From positions 55,276,440 through 55,340,439 of the forward strand of contig OX235262.1 in assembly GCA_944472135.2 (NCBI GenBank): a stretch of 64,000 nucleotides of DNA. Reading direction: 5' to 3'. The translations under genes were made by a program, and so were the position numbers. The stretch's first letter is position 1. Each line of letters begins with the position of its first letter. The notes below the pieces were generated by a model that ran no database searches, was not told the origin of the DNA, and saw only the letters and a list, made by a program, of their open reading frames with translations. This DNA comes from Trichobilharzia regenti (Eukaryota; Platyhelminthes; Trematoda; Strigeidida; Schistosomatidae). Of the stretch, positions 10,451 to 20,550 are shown piece after piece.

Positions 10451-12190
10451 GTGTCTGTCTGTCTGGATTCAACATAGAAATTGGCACCGAAGTGCAGCAG
10501 TTCGAGTTGCCACCTTCCAAATAGCACACACACAAAGGTAGACAAGAAGATGAGTGAAGAGAATCAATAGAGTTTGACAAGTATAAGAGTGAAACAGAAT
10601 GGGTAATGGTAGAAAGGAATATGAAAGATTACAGAGACTGAATACATCTGCGCTGGCCATTGACAACGATTTTGAGCCATGTCACCTATTGTCTCCAGCC
10701 ATTGATTCCTAGAGTCCCGAGGGCCCCAACCCGGGAGTCTGCATCTCCCTACCTGACTCAGTTTAACTGTCAAGGATTTCATGGATTGATGAGGCCATGT
10801 TTTTGTTTGGCCACCACTGGCTCTTTTCCAACCTGCACCTATATCAGCTAGCAATGCCCGTCGGGGGAGGCGATGGTTAGGCATGCGCAGCACGTGACCT
10901 AGCCATCTTAGTCTATGTAACTTTATAGCCTCGTCGATTGATTTTCCCTCTTTGCCCAACACTCTACGCCTAACGTCAACATTACTTACCTTATTAAACC
11001 ACCTAACGTGAGACAGAGATCGCAGACATCTATGATCGAAAGCAGTCAACCTTTTCATGTCTTCAACTCGTATTGGCCATGTTTCAGAGCCATAGAGAAG
11101 GACGGAGCGAACTGCTGAGCAGTACACACGTCCCTTGGTTGATAACCGGATGTCACGCCTACGCCAGAGATGGTGTAAGTCAGCGAAAGCAGCTCGAGCT
11201 TTTCGGATCCGTGCTGAGATTTCATCGCCAATCAGTCCGTTGGTGCTAATACAACTTCCCAAATAGGTGAAGTGGTCAACATGTTCTATCACTTCACTCC
11301 CTATCACTAAGTTAGGAGTTGACGTGGTCCAGTCCTGTAGCAGCATCTTACATTTTGCAGGGGCGAATCGCATGCCAAACATACGAAGATTGCTGCTCAA
11401 GGTGTTCAGAAGACTCTGCATTTTGTCAGCATCCTCCCCTAACAGGACTATGTCATCTGCATATTCTAAGTCCATAAGACTATTCCCTGGTAACAAGTCG
11501 ATTCCTAAGTCATTACGTTCAGTTAAGGATACTTCCATCAGCATATCTATGATGAAGTTAAACAGAAATGGGGAAAGTGGACATCCCTGTCGGACACCAC
11601 TGGTTGTTACCAATTCAGATGACAATTCCCCATAAGCCCTTACACGACTACGTGAGTTTGAATAGAGTGCCTTGATTAGTGCAATGTACTTTCTTGGCAC
11701 TCCCTTCACAGTCAGACATTGCCATAGTACCTTTCGATCCACGGAGTCGAAGGCCGCCTTCAAGTCAAGAAATATGACAATTGTTGGACGCCGAAAAGTG
11801 TGTCTATGTTCTAGAATCTGTCGAAGAGTGAAGATATGATCTATGCACCCTCTACCTGGTCTAAAGCCTGCTTGATTTTCCCTTGTCTGTTCCTCCCGAG
11901 TTCTGCTTAGTCTATGCATGATTACTGAGCCTAGGATTTTAGAGACTATGTTCGTTAGGCTGATCCCCCTATGATTATCACACGAGGACTTGTTTCCCTT
12001 CTTGAATATCGGTATAATAAGTGACTTACCCCAGTCTGATGGCACTGTCTCTGATTCCCAGACTTTGCCTAGTACCTCAGTTAATCTACAAACTAGTATG
12101 TCACCCCCATATTTAAACACCTCCGGAATAATTCCGTCGGGTCCTGCCGCTTTGCCTCGTTTCAAATTACAGATAGCTTTTGTTTATGTG
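10451..12190 (-). mobile_element. RTE-like non-LTR element (family 2), 5'-truncated, long open RT frame
   Basis: The open frame 12165-10564 has 533 codons without a stop. RT motifs in order, by residue: GKAAGPDGIIPEVFK (4-18), PIFKKGNKSSCDNHRGISLT (51-70), NQAGFRPGRGCIDHI (97-111), FLDLKAAFDSVDR (131-143), GVRQGCPLSPFLFNFIID (191-208) and YADDIVLL (235-242). The C-terminus has [13 protein letters not shown] and PGWGPRDSRNQWLETIGDM. The catalytic DD pair is intact. The last ~30 residues run past the family's usual end through a frameshift (compare 51505-51560). The endonuclease half is missing. The 3' UTR ends in an ACAG repeat. It is inserted in a PLE-B RT gene, with similar GACACATA..AAC sequence on both sides. 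Confidence 0.88.
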
Positions 12191-12645
12191 TCAAGAAACT
12201 CGAGATATTTTCTGTTTTTAACACTGTGAAAGTGTCATCCACATATCTCCACCATATTTTGGAGTAGGATTAAATGTATTGAGAGCACTATTTTTCCAAC
12301 TGTCCATAAATATATCTGCTACGATAGGGGATATTGGTGATCCCATTGCTACATCTTCTGTTTGTCTAAGTATCAGGGAGGAGAACTACCTAAAACAAGT
12401 TATATAAAGTTTCAGGTATACACTAACGTGATTATGATCAGTACACTGTGATCGAAACGTCATTAATACTTGTATCATTTTGTGTTACATCAGATAAATC
12501 ATCTAATAAAATATTATGCAAGCAGGAACAAGAAATACAGTTGGTCGAACTGACTTCATTTCATTTCCTGTAGATTTATTATATATAAGCATTAATTTCA
12601 AAACTCGTAGGCAAATAAAATTCAATGTGTTCATTAGAAGTTTAC
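12191..12645 (-). pseudogene. PLE-B RT palm and 5' flank
   Basis: The minus strand from 12400 to 12190 reads TEDVAMGSPISPIVADIFM and, in the next frame, YVDDTFTVLKTENISSFLTH. These are PLE RT motifs B and C. The continuation (INSLGEGMKFTFE) is at 10450 beyond the inserted non-LTR element. 12400-12645 looks like the PLE-B terminal-repeat type (GATCGAAACGTCATTAAT). Inactive. Confidence 0.78.
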
Positions 12646-12769
12646 AGATGGTCACTTACATGAGCTAATAAACGCGTGTCTTCGGCCCTGGTGTCTCTGC
12701 CAATTATCCCCCAAACACCTGAAAGGATGACATCGTTTCGACTTTATAAACTGCCACTGGGACGGCTAT

Positions 12770-13140
12770 GTCGCATGACATATGTCAGATTCTGTAGGAT
12801 CTACTGGAAGAAATTACACACTCTCTTTTATATTGAGGAAATCTGGCATCTAATCAACCAAAAACCTACCACCAAGCCTATATTCAGAAAAAAACGGTGA
12901 TGGGCTGGACAGACTCTGAGGGGACCATTTGGTGACATCAAGCACCGAACTATCGATAGGGAAACAGCGAACTGAGAGTTGGTTTAAGGGCTAAATGAAG
13001 GAGATACTGTGAGGAGGAAATAAAAGCTTATGAGCGATTGAGAAGCCAACTAAAAGATACGGCGAAGAACAGAGTAAAGTGGCCATGTGATGCTGAAACC
13101 CCATGTTCCATCCGGAAACCAAAGGGACAATAAAAGTAAT
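12770..13140 (+). pseudogene. RTE/SR2-like element, C-terminal end
   Basis: The plus strand contains RRWAGQTLRGPFGDIKHR and, downstream, CEEEIKAYERLRSQLKDTA and KNRVKWPCDAETPCS, parallel to the C-termini at 31300-31570 and 60360-60610. The tail GTTCCATCCGGAAACCAAAG is a diverged family tail. Stops and shifts interrupt it. Confidence 0.72.
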
Positions 13141-13570
13141 GGTATATTTATATTATATAGTCAGGATTTACACTGGGCATATTCTGCATTTTTAAGTCAC
13201 AAATAATTGTAGTGAATGGTGTTATTTAAATTTATAGCGCACTGGGTTTTGTTTGAGTTTCATATGTACATCTGCGCCTTCAAGTAAAGTAATATAGTAC
13301 TGATTCGTTCATAATGTAGGCTCAGTGTGTGAATATTAGGAAAACCTACTTATCCTTTTCTTTTATGCTGAGTGGAGTGAAGTCAGAGACCTACATATCG
13401 ACAGAATTTAAGTTATTAGACTGCGGATTACTAGCCTAGTACTCAGTTTATTGATAGTGAATAGCTTTCAGCTTCATTACAAACAATTGGAAGTTTACGT
13501 GTGTATTATGTGAAAGCGTGACCATTAAAATTTCATTTAAGATGATTATAAATAGAACTGCATCTCATTT
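13141..13570. other. No recognisable feature
   Basis: AT-rich, with no repeat or coding signature that I can recognise. Confidence 0.45.
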
Positions 13571-13805
13571 ATTTAATTCCTTTACGTTCTCAGTGGAACA
13601 TAGGGCTTCAAAATAGAGGCTTGAAGTTTCTGTAGCAGTGGTGATTGTTTTTACAGGATGGAATCGCTAGCCTCATGTCCAGTCTTCCTCTTTCACCAGT
13701 CTCACCACTGGCTTAGCGAAGTTAAAAAAGTCTGTCGGCCAAGGATTGAACCCCGGACCACCTGCTTGGTCGGTGACCACTCTACCACTGTGCCACCGAC
13801 TCATC
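13571..13805 (-). repeat. SINE-3 (tRNA-derived) with RTE-type tail
   Basis: Minus strand: tRNA-like head GTCGGTGGCACAGTGGTAGA, a B box near GGTTCAATCC, a body with CTGGACATGAGGCTAGCG, and the 3' end GAAGCCCTATGTTCCACTGA. That last segment is the tail of the RTE-like elements in this window (for example 44274-44300). Other SINE-3 pieces are at 17130-17215, 23040-23225, 23281-23455, 36935-37120, 37175-37350 and 55990-56150. Confidence 0.75.
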
Positions 13806-13930
13806 TCATAGTCAACACATTCAAATGAATGACACATGATCTGGAAGTCGGTCATTTGAAGTCTACTGCATTGCATTTCATTCTATTCTTAGCTAGTTTC
13901 AAAGGCTGTTTCTTATTTTTTTTTCGAGTT

Positions 13931-14130
13931 TAAGCACAGACTGATATCAGTTAGAGAACAACTGTTACATCAGCCTAGTTTGGGACTCTTCATCAGTACA
14001 CACCCACCGCCAAAGTTCGAACCCAGGACCTTCTGGTTACAATGCTAGCGAGCTCGTAGACCAGTGGCTAGTCAATGAATTCTAACTTTTACCAATTTGT
14101 TATTTTAGCGCGACTGGCACCAACCAATGT
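13931..14130 (-). repeat. HHR-SINE, ribozyme broken
   Basis: Minus-strand copy with B box GGTTCGAACTT, an A-box region overlapping CTACGAGCTCGCTAGC, and the ribozyme segment TACTGATGAAGAGTCCC. C3 of the core has become A, and the GAAA strand is replaced by GATGTAAC, so it should be inactive. Confidence 0.72.
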
Positions 14131-14369
14131 CATCGGCGGGAAATCCATCCTCACACTTGACTGGATGAACCTCAACAGTCACTATTTCTCACTAATATTC
14201 AAAAGAACTCTGTCTATTTGCTGCGGCAGGCTAAATTCTGCAAACAACCTTCAATTTTAATTTCTTCCACGGAAACTATATAATTTTGGGAGTTATAGTT
14301 CTTTAATTGCTCTTAAGTGTAAAGTTTGACTTTTTGACCCTTAGCATAGTACTTTTTTAAAGTTAATAG
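14131..14369. other. No recognisable feature
   Basis: AT-rich sequence between a SINE and a PLE terminal repeat. Nothing recognised. Confidence 0.4.
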
Positions 14370-16500
14370 CAATAGTGACTTTATTGCAAATAGTACGTTT
14401 CATACAATGTGGAATTTTTAGCATGTACTTTAATATTGCATCTGATTTTCTTTTCAGTATTAAAGGGAAAATAATTCAGGCATCTATAAAACACAAAATA
14501 GTTGAGCAAAGAATAACCTTTTCGATAATTTCCTTTTCTGGCTCTACAATTGTATATATGTTTATATACACAGAATATTCTAGATTAGTAGTCAACAACA
14601 ATATTAGTGGTTTTTAAATAGTATCGATTTGTTAAGTAAGATCAATGGAACTACATTTCATTAAAGATGCTTAAGTTATAATAATAATAATAATAATAAT
14701 AAAGATATAATGGCAAATAGAATATCAACTAAAATTAGAAAAATTTCAGCAAAAACTGAGGATCATTCAAACCTAGACGGTCAAAGTAAGGATAATGTCT
14801 GAACTTGCTTCTTTTGGACACATAAGTTAGGCTTGTTAATCTGAATCCTGACAGCTTCAGCAATATTTAATAGTCGAAATCTTAAAGCAAAATTGAGATT
14901 CGTTGGTAAGTGGTGAATGACTTTGAAAGTCTGGTTAACATCAGTGTTGTGTTCTGTATCCACAAGATGAGATATAATAGCGCTACGAACAGATTTTGTT
15001 TGTCTTTTACTTAACCACGCAGGGTGATGTTGGGAAATCCGACGAGGAACATGCCTAATTGTACGGCTCCACAGAAGCAGTCGAATTAGTAGATACACAA
15101 GGAAGCAGCGAAATTAGGCAGTTTATCTTTTACTCCCGAACGTAAAATAGGTGTGGGTGGTTTTGAAGAGACAGTGTAATTCAGCAGCAGGGAGTGCTCA
15201 TTTTACCGCATTTTCAAGGCGTTGTGTTAGTATCTCGCTAATGTTATCCCCGAGGAACTGAATTTGTAAGAATAAGGCCTTCTTAGGAAATGTGGGTACC
15301 TTGGGGTGCTTTGATTTTAGACTCATATTCTTATCAATAAACTTTTCTGAATAACCGTTTAATATTACTAAGTTCCTCATCACGAAATTCAGCCGAGCAG
15401 ATTGCTCTTGCTGTGTGAACAAAGCACTTTATCCGGCTGCATTTGTATTTTAAGAGCGCCAAGCTGAAACAATGAGTGCCATCCTCTTTTCTGGTCATAA
15501 GGACGTCTAAAAATGAAATACTAGAGTCTTTCCCTTTCTTAATAGTAGAATTTATTGCAGGATAAACCTTGTCAAATTTATTCAGGATGTTCTTTGCTTC
15601 ATCCGCATATTTCATAATCAAAAATATATCATCCACGTACCGGCAATAGAATTGAAGTCCATAAATAACATCTTTCAAAGGCTCATTTTCTAGTTTCTTC
15701 AGGAAAATATCGGCTAGAATGGGTCCTAGTGGTGACCCCATCGCCACATCGTCTATTTGTCTATGTAGTTCCTTACTGTATAAAACATGGAAATTCATTG
15801 TACATTTGAAGAGAAGCTCTTTTATAAAAGATATAGGAATGCCAACATCTATGTTTCGTCTTATTAGTTCTTCGCATAGAAAGTCTACTGTTTTCATAAG
15901 TGGTACATTGGTGAATAAGGAAGATACGTCAAATGATATTATGAATTTATTGTCAAAATTTAAATTATATAAATTTAAATCTTTTATCCTTTCAGTAAAT
16001 CCAAAAGTCGTGACCAGTAGGATGCAGCAGGTCGGGCGTGCGGACAAATGCTTGCCGAAGAAATTGGCCAGCGGTTTCGCTATATCGTGAAGTGACAGAA
16101 GTTAGAATTCATGGGCTGGTCATTGGATCGGGTCCTAGTGGCCTAATGGTTTATTAGCTCGCTAGCCTTGTAACTAGAATGTCCTCAGTTCGAACGCCAA
16201 CAGTGGTTGAGTACTGCTGAAGAGTCCCAAACTAAACGAGGCAACTTTCCAGTACTCCCTGCAGGTTTTCCAGTGGTTCTCTGGCCAATGTCAGCTAATG
16301 TTGAAATCCTGTAACAAATCCAAAAGTATCCTTTACACTGTGTTTCACCAACTCAGTATGTAGAGGCTCTAAGAGTTCGACTGACCATTTGGCTAAGGGA
16401 CAGTATAGTGAATTCAACACATTTAATACTGGTCCAAGCGGTATACCATTTTTGTGCACTTTAGGCGAACCATTTATATGAATAATACTATCAGTAAAAA
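14370..16500 (-). pseudogene. PLE-A: RT, linker, GIY-YIG and terminal repeat
   Basis: The most complete PLE in the window. On the minus strand from 16480 the RT N-terminus reads GSPKVHKNGIPL and LAKWSVELLEPLH. After a SINE insertion, 16000-15334 reads FIISFDVSSLFTNVPL (motif A, first catalytic Asp), AMGSPLGPILADIFL (B) and YVDDIFL (C, catalytic DD). 15422-15198 is the linker and 15098-14781 the C-terminal endonuclease (IRHVPRRISQHHPAWLSK). An ATA run and terminal-repeat DNA follow (14500-14700). Both RT catalytic boxes are intact, but frameshifts separate the domains. PLE RT copies the element RNA and GIY-YIG makes the nick. Confidence 0.87.
16009..16315 (+). repeat. HHR-SINE inserted in PLE RT, with 12-bp target duplication
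   Basis: This insertion defines the element. AAATCCAAAAGT occurs at 15997-16008 and 16316-16327, and the PLE reading frame continues across it. The 307-bp unit has a 5' leader (GTGACCAGTAGG...), an A box TGGCCTAATGG (16139-16149), a B-box-like AGTTCGAACGC (16187-16197), a hammerhead-derived segment (16211-16256) and a 3' part CCAGTGGTTCTCTGGCC. In the ribozyme, CUGAAGA and the 5' strand of stem II survive. The stem II 3' strand is changed and GAAAC has become GAGGC, so it is probably dead. Other copies carry about 45 nt more 3' tail. Confidence 0.85.
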
Positions 16501-16885
16501 GTAAGTAGCCTAGAAAGGATTAGTAAGACAGCAATACAGAAGAATAGATAGGACACAAGAATTAACAAACTGTAGAAGTATAGACTGAGTGATACCAGAT
16601 TGTCTTAACTTTCTTATATAGAAGGTTAGACAAAATATTTGTCTTGAAATCAAGGGGATGTGAGAACAACAGGAAAGACATTCCAAGATATTTAAAATTC
16701 ACCTTAGTATTAAGTTCAATGCTTTCTATAACAGGAGGAACATGGGAACGAACTAGTTCGTTTAAATTTCGTTTTGCCTGAAAGCAGAACTAACAATCTG
16801 GCATTTGCAGGGATTTAGCTTAAGACTATTCCATAAGGACCACTGATTGGTTGATATTCAGTGCTGGAGAAAGCCAATTCCTTTT
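16500..16885 (-). pseudogene. CR1/SR1-like non-LTR RT fragment
   Basis: The minus strand reads SLWNSLKLNPCKCQIVSSAF and, in shifted frames, ILNILECLSCCSHIPLI and ITQSILLQFVNSCVLSILLY. This resembles the palm-to-thumb region of CR1/Jockey-type retrotransposons (LKLNPSKCQ..., KYLG..., LLLQFVNSCVLSILLY). Several stops. It is the only trace of this family in the window. Confidence 0.6.
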
Positions 16886-17129
16886 TAATTACTACCTTTT
16901 TTTTATTATGATAGTCATAACAGCCTCCAATTTTCAGTAAAAGGAATAACTCAGATAGAAGGTATGGTGCTATATACTAATGACAGATGCAAACGCGTGG
17001 CTTGTTACCATTGACTTACATCAACCAGTAGTATTTGGTAACCAGATTGAAGTGGTTCAAACATCTGACGGACATTTCACTCTTTTGGGACTGAGTTCAT
17101 CAGCACACTGCACAATTATTGTTTTTGTT
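16886..17129. other. No recognisable feature
   Basis: AT-rich stretch with no motif that I could assign. Confidence 0.4.
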
Positions 17130-17215
17130 TTAGTCCTTTGCGTTCCTAGTGAGACATAGGGCTTCAACCGTCAGCTCTGAAGTTTCAGTATCGTAAATGG
17201 TTTTTTACGAGGGGA
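17130..17215 (-). repeat. SINE-3 3' fragment
   Basis: Minus strand contains the shared tail GAAGCCCTATGTCTCACTAG preceded by the SINE-3 3' body (AAACTTCAGAGCTGACGG). Truncated, and adjacent to a SINE-2 insertion. Confidence 0.6.
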
Positions 17216-17236
17216 AAGGGGAAGGAGTTTTTTCAT

Positions 17237-17408
17237 AACAGCTTGATTCCACACTGTATTTTTGGTACAAGTATGGAATTTTCAGCATGGATATCGGTAG
17301 CCCAAATTTTGCAGGCCGACCATAGATATCAAGTGTGCGTCGGTAGGGGATCGAACCTCGGACCATATGCATGGTCGGCGTGAGTCCTAAACACTGTGCC
17401 ACCGACGC
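17237..17408 (-). repeat. SINE-2
   Basis: Minus-strand tRNA-derived SINE: head GCGTCGGTGGCACAGTG, B box GGTTCGATCCC, and the shared body with TATCTATGGTCGGCC and CAGCATGG on the opposite strand. It closely matches the copy at 10077-10256, including the GGACCATATGCATGG variant, so the two may derive from one recent source. Confidence 0.85.
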
Positions 17409-17836
17409 TAATCTTATGCCCCATCTTCCCCCTCTGTCAACGTTTCAAACAACCAAGGGAGATAAATTTGTGTGCACTGGCTTGCAATAGGATCCCAGAC
17501 CATATGAGTACCTGGAAGGCTTATAATACACACCAACTAGTCCTATTACCTACAGTAGGTTGGTAGTTAATAGTGTGACTATACCTGAGTTATTTGAAGA
17601 TCAAAAAGTAATTGAAAGCAGCTAAGTTGTTCTTTGATTTACATACGGTATATCATGAGAGATGAATATACACTGAGCTGTAACTATATACAAAACTTAT
17701 GTACTTCTACTTAAAGTTAGTTCTCTAAAATACAGCAAAAATGTAGTAATCATGCCATCAATATGTATGTCACTGTATACCTAAATGCTGGTTACCGATA
17801 ACCACTTCTCATTGCATAAATATTTGAATGCATGCA
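17409..17836. other. No recognisable feature
   Basis: AT-rich, with no supported coding, RNA or repeat feature. Confidence 0.4.
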
Positions 17837-18123
17837 GTATTTCATCATGAGCTGACATCAGTCAGAGAACCAATGGAAGACCACCTGGGACTACTGGACA
17901 GCTGTTTCGTCAACCTAGTTTGAAACTCTTCAGCAGTACTCACTCGCCGCCAGGGTTCGAACCCAGGACCTTCTGGTTGCAAGCCTAGTGAGCTTGTAGA
18001 CCATCAGGCTTCTGGGACCCGATCCAATGGTCCTTGACTTCTAACTTCTGCGCGACCATTTCGCAATGTCTTCTTCGATGAGTTACTGCCTCATCTTCGG
18101 TCTGCTATGGCCTACTGGTCACA
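17837..18123 (-). repeat. HHR-SINE, full length with leader
   Basis: Complete minus-strand copy. The leader runs from about 18123, with a conserved GATGAG/CTCATC hairpin at 18077-18095. Next come the A-box region and B box GGTTCGAACCC, the ribozyme (17892-17938), and a 3' end ATGATGAAATAC. It is head-to-head with the plus copy at 18226-18465. Confidence 0.82.
17892..17938 (-). ncRNA. Hammerhead ribozyme in HHR-SINE, core intact, stem II altered
   Basis: Minus strand: stem I UACTG/CAGUA (5 bp), core CUGAAGA, GAA, stem III ACA-GC-UGU, C17 then stem I. All conserved core positions are present. Stem II, usually GUCC/GGAC, is changed to GUUUC...GGUUGAC with a 2-nt enlargement, so only its base pairs (G-C, U-A, U-G) form easily. 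Activity is uncertain. Confidence 0.6.
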
Positions 18124-18180
18124 GCTTCCCACTGGAACCTTAGGTTGACTGCCTGTATAGGGCAGTGGCTAGTGAGCATC

Positions 18181-18225
18181 AGATTAATTTTCAAGTATTG
18201 GTTTTGTAGGGATTTTGTTTGATTG
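18181..18225 (-). repeat. HHR-SINE 3' tail fragment
   Basis: TTCAAGTATTGGTTTTGTAG followed by GGATTTTGTTTGATTG is the reverse complement of the 3' tail found after plus-strand copies (for example 23750-23790). It abuts the head of the next plus copy. Confidence 0.6.
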
Positions 18226-18465
18226 CATGTCGTGAATTGGCAAAAGTTAGAATCCAAGGACCATTGGATTGAGTCCCAGTGGCCTAATGGTCTACAAGCT
18301 CACTAGGCTTGTAACCAGAAGGTCCTGGGTTCGAACCCTGGCGGTGAGTGAGTACTGCTGAAGAGTCCCAAACTAGGCTGACGAGACATTATCCAGTACT
18401 TCCGGTTTTCCAGTGGTTCTCTGACTGATGTCAGCTCATGATGAAATCCTCCAACTAATCAAACA
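18226..18465 (+). repeat. HHR-SINE, ribozyme partly broken
   Basis: Plus-strand copy with A box TGGCCTAATGG and B box GGTTCGAACCC, then TACTG and CUGAAGA followed by GUCCCAAACUAGG. The next strand carries a 3-nt insertion and GAGA in place of GAAA, which should disable cleavage. The 3' end is TCAGCTCATGATGAAATCC. It pairs head-to-head with 17837-18123. Confidence 0.82.
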
Positions 18466-18534
18466 AAATACCTGCGAATCCAGTAATTGAAGATTCTAGA
18501 TTAAGCAAGAAAGACAGAATTCAACATATGAAAT

Positions 18535-18600
18535 AATATTACTTTATTTCACAGCTTCTCATTAGTTGCAAACTACCTGGAATAACTACGGTTATACGTG
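18535..18600 (-). repeat. PLE terminal-repeat hammerhead, broken
   Basis: The minus strand has GCAACTAATGAGAAGCTGTG and AAATAAAG, aligning with the PLE hammerhead at 26329-26375, but G5 of the core is A (CUAAUGA). Probably inactive. Confidence 0.55.
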
Positions 18601-18984
18601 AATCAAAATGACATACTTTATTATTATTATTATTAGAATGACAGCGGAGAAAATGTCCCGGCATCCAAAATGTAAGCAAAAGAATTTTCAATTCAATTTA
18701 TCATCAATTTAGATTGCTTTTCAAAGTAGAAAGCGAGGTGGGCGGGGAGAGGAGACAGAAAACCAGAAAATTAGGTCACGTAACAAGTCAAAAAAAAATT
18801 ATAGATTTAAGTCAGCTCAGTGAACGGAAATCACTATACATGAATGAATGATTATGCAATCAAAATTCAAATTCATTTATCAAGGAGGTGAGAGAGATTT
18901 AATCACATTCTCTTCGTGTATGCATAAGTCTAGTTGAAAACATGATTATTGATTGTAGTCACTTCAGAAAATTGTAGTCAATTA
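18601..18984. other. Probable PLE terminal region; no clear feature
   Basis: AT-rich DNA with a short TTA run at 18620, located between a decayed PLE hammerhead and a PLE endonuclease remnant. No frame or RNA motif is evident. Confidence 0.4.
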
Positions 18985-19295
18985 GCCTATCTAACGTATC
19001 CTCTTGATGTCAACTTCAACTGCATATTGAAATTATCATGCTCTCGAGATAGCAAATATGTCGGAAGGACAGAAAAAAGATCTTTTCTCAGGTTTTTGAA
19101 TATATTCCTGGAAATGTATACCTAAAGGGAAGCAGATATTTGAAAGTGCAATTATAAGACCCCTCATGGATATGGAGTTTTGTTTCAAAATGTGTAAAGG
19201 ACACCAAATCTACAGTTATTTGCTGAATCTATTTTGAGTCAAACGTTTTCAACTAAATTATGCGTATAGAAGTAGTGAATCTATCAGGTACTTTA
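18985..19295 (+). pseudogene. PLE GIY-YIG endonuclease remnant
   Basis: The plus strand reads YPLDVNFNC, then CSRDSKYVGRTEKRSFLRFL, then in another frame IRHLMDMEF. KYVGRTEKR is the YIG half of GIY-YIG followed by the conserved Arg, and the preceding Cys pair is the PLE-type zinc-binding motif. Stops and shifts follow. Confidence 0.75.
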
Positions 19296-20340
19296 ACTGA
19301 ACACTAGTTAATAACTAGTACTTTGCTTGGTGTAAACTGAATTCTGACGGTCAAGTCTGCAATGCGGCCGCCATAGTAGCTGGCTTGTCATCATGGTGCA
19401 CTCTGAGATGTTGTTATTAGACGGTTGAAGGTACAGTTGTTTTTAGCGTTATAACTTCAAAGTTCGGAATAGGTGAAGTCATTTCTAACATAATGCATGG
19501 TTAGATACTGTAAGAATGACAGCAACAGAATAGATTATGCCTCTCCAACTTTCTTGCACATATGAAAGGTGTAGGGTGATTGGAGACGGCCGGTAAGAAG
19601 CTGTGGACCTAGGTCTCACATTTATTGACACTCGTCTGCAAGACATCCTTATATAGAGCCGCGAAGGAACTGATGTCCCCTCGAAGATTCAAACGTATAC
19701 TATCCATTACTGAAGCAATCGACCTTACTACTGACGATTGCTGTAATGGCGGTTTACCTAGCTGGAATTTAGGTCGGCGCCAATACCAAGGACTAGACAC
19801 ATGACACATGTTACTGTCTATTGAACAATCAATACCTACATATATATATGAGACGGTCTCGAGTGTATAATTATAATGAAATTATTCTATGGTGGACTAA
19901 CTAAGCCGTCATTCAGTGAATACATTATAAAGTTTAACAACAATCTGATCTTACTTCGTCAGTTTACCAAAAAATTCAGTAAATAGTAAATATTTTTATT
20001 ACTACTAACAGCTATGAAGGAACCCTAAACCAAAAACATCTTCCGATAACATCACTGACTGAAGAAAAATAACTATTTTTGTCTTGTAAATCACAAATGG
20101 TTCAGATAACTTAAAAATATAATTTTAATGTCTATGGTGATTGACAGACGTCAGCAGCACATTTTTTAACATATTGTGATAACGAGGAGGATAAATTGAT
20201 TGTTTATGGTTTCGTCATAATAAACAATAATGAAAAAGCTAACCTTAGAACATTTCAGTACATATTGAATCAATACGTTAATATATAAACTAGTCAAGAA
20301 TAGATGATTTATTGAAAAATTTAGAGAGGACAGTATTTAG
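19296..20340. other. No assignable gene
   Basis: Mostly AT-rich. A patch at 19570-19640 on the minus strand shares CCTAGGTCCA and surroundings with SINE-4 (61705-61890) and may be its decayed copy. I cannot assign the short frame at 19609-19809. Confidence 0.35.
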
Positions 20341-20364
20341 AATATAACTGGTGGATGGTGACTA

Positions 20365-20425
20365 GCAGTGGAATCCAGGATGTGCATTTCGTCCTATTTG
20401 GGACTCGTCAGATGGATGTACCTGC
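20365..20425 (-). ncRNA. Sm-alpha hammerhead ribozyme
   Basis: Minus strand: stem I GCAGGTACATCCA... pairing with TGGATTCCACTGC, core CUGACGA, stem II GUCC-CAAAUA-GGAC, GAA, stem III AUG-CA-CAU, C17, with cleavage predicted between plus-strand positions 20379 and 20378. This is the well-studied schistosome type I hammerhead. The only fault I see is a U-C mismatch at the stem I pair next to the core. Self-cleavage is likely but may be reduced. Confidence 0.85.
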
Positions 20426-20489
20426 ATTCCCCAGTGTGTGATGATATTCCCACCGAGAATCGAGGACGGTATTTAATTGATGTTGGTTA

Positions 20490-20550
20490 GCAGTAGGATG
20501 CAGACTGCCGATTTCGTCCTGTCTAAGATTCTCCAGCTGAAAATACCTGC
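20490..20550 (-). ncRNA. Sm-alpha hammerhead, degenerate
   Basis: Same layout as 20365-20425, but the core reads CUGGAGA (A6 changed to G) and stem II has lost pairing. Probably inactive. Confidence 0.65.

Noticed and set aside
18610..18640. TTA run at 18620 as the tail of an RTE element
   Set aside because: The neighbouring sequence lacks the GAAGCCCTATGTTCC tail; the context is a PLE terminal region.
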